Shown here: positions 5,727 through 6,179 of the stretch, in pieces
Layout: every line of letters starts with the position of its first letter
Numbering within the stretch: position 1 is the first letter of the stretch
From: Chloroflexota bacterium
GTDB lineage: Bacteria; Chloroflexota; Anaerolineae; Aggregatilineales; UBA3940
NCBI GenBank assembly: GCA_024643825.1
Contig: JAHEME010000194.1
Span: 1-6,179, forward strand
Length of the DNA: 6,179 nucleotides
Reading direction: 5' to 3'
Notes under the pieces: model-generated
Seen by the model: only the letters and a program-made list of their open reading frames with translations
The model's database searches: none
Told to the model about the DNA's origin: nothing
Position numbers and translations under genes: made by a program

Positions 5727-6179
5727 CTACCCCCATCTGGATACCACGATCTTGCGCTCGGTGAAGAAAAGCACCGATTCCGAGCGACCATGCAGATCGC
5801 CATAAGCCGATTCCTTGGTGCCTCCCAATGTAGCGTACGCCTGAGTGGCTGCTACGCCGATGTTGATCCCGACATTGCCTGTCGTCACTTTATGTTTGAA
5901 CTTCCGAGCTGCCGATCCATTGGAGGTGAATAGAATCCCGGAGTGTCCAAAGCGGCTGTTGCGAATCAGGTCAAGGGCTTCATCCAGACTCTCGACGCGA
6001 AGCACGCTGGCGACAGGCCCAAAGATTTCTTCCTGCGCAATGGACATCTCAGGGGTTACATCATCAAAGATCGTTGGCCCCACAAATGCACCGTTCGGAT
6101 ACCCCTCAACCTGTACATTGCGCCCATCCAGCACCAGCCGTGCGCCTTCCTCCACGCCCCGATTGATCATGCCCACGAT
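5727..6179 (-). CDS. Methylmalonate/malonate-semialdehyde dehydrogenase-like aldehyde dehydrogenase, C-terminal part (5' end outside window)
   Basis: This is the last 150 codons of an aldehyde dehydrogenase, open at the right edge and ending in TAG. The EEIFGPV motif is the ALDH segment carrying the glutamate that contacts the nicotinamide ribose. The tail has the MMSDH/IolA-type pattern: LFTSNGSAARKF, then TGNVGINIGV, then YGDLHGRSES and a FFTERK segment. Ordinary ALDHs have an NxxPFGG-type motif near this point instead. Known MMSDH enzymes convert (methyl)malonate semialdehyde, NAD and CoA to acetyl- or propionyl-CoA plus CO2. The catalytic Cys and the two substrate-binding Arg residues known in the family lie outside the window, so CoA-acylating activity cannot be confirmed. 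It is the most upstream gene visible, 80 bases before the next ALDH. The family is fairly sure; the substrate is not. Confidence 0.85.
   Translation of the reverse strand: MVGMINRGVEEGARLVLDGRNVQVEGYPNGAFVGPTIFDDVTPEMSIAQEEIFGPVASVLRVESLDEALDLIRNSRFGHSGILFTSNGSAARKFKHKVTTGNVGINIGVAATQAYATLGGTKESAYGDLHGRSESVLFFTERKIVVSRWG

Overview
The window is a tightly packed bacterial catabolic operon fragment. All seven recognisable genes lie on the minus strand, so transcription runs from the right edge to the left edge. The longest gap between genes is 80 bases, and several genes are separated by 2 to 30 bases. GC content looks moderately high by eye. Three of the six visible starts are GTG, each preceded by a purine-rich Shine-Dalgarno sequence. 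This indicates a bacterium, but I cannot assign a phylum. I see no RNA genes, mobile elements, long repeats, CRISPR array or obvious internal terminator. No stretch of 300 bases is without a gene.

In transcription order (right to left) the genes are: (1) the C-terminal third of a methylmalonate/malonate-semialdehyde dehydrogenase-like aldehyde dehydrogenase, cut by the right edge; (2) a complete NAD(P)-dependent aldehyde dehydrogenase of the betaine-aldehyde/general type; (3) an amidohydrolase closely resembling enamidase, the enzyme that opens 6-oxo-tetrahydronicotinate in nicotinate fermentation; (4) a DUF1989 / urea-carboxylase-associated protein, in the family that includes carboxyguanidine deiminase subunits; (5) a class II aldolase/adducin-fold protein lacking two of the three usual zinc-binding histidines; (6) a nitrilase-superfamily C-N hydrolase with an intact Glu-Lys-Cys triad; (7) the N-terminal half of a second amidohydrolase of the TrzA/AtzB/cytosine-deaminase-like branch, cut by the left edge.

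Together the set contains three or four C-N bond-cleaving enzymes (two amidohydrolases, one nitrilase-type amidase, possibly the DUF1989 protein), two aldehyde dehydrogenases and one aldolase-fold protein. The simplest inference is a pathway for opening and deaminating a nitrogen-containing ring or cyclic amide/ureide, followed by oxidation of the resulting semialdehyde. One specific hypothesis links the ends. Enamidase makes 2-formylglutarate, which is a 2-substituted malonate semialdehyde. An MMSDH-type dehydrogenase acting on it by its usual oxidative decarboxylation would give glutaryl-CoA. This is inference; the real substrate could differ.

The most notable departures from family norms are the Arg and Asn replacing zinc histidines in the aldolase-fold protein, and a Lys where enamidase is remembered to have its metal-bridging Glu.
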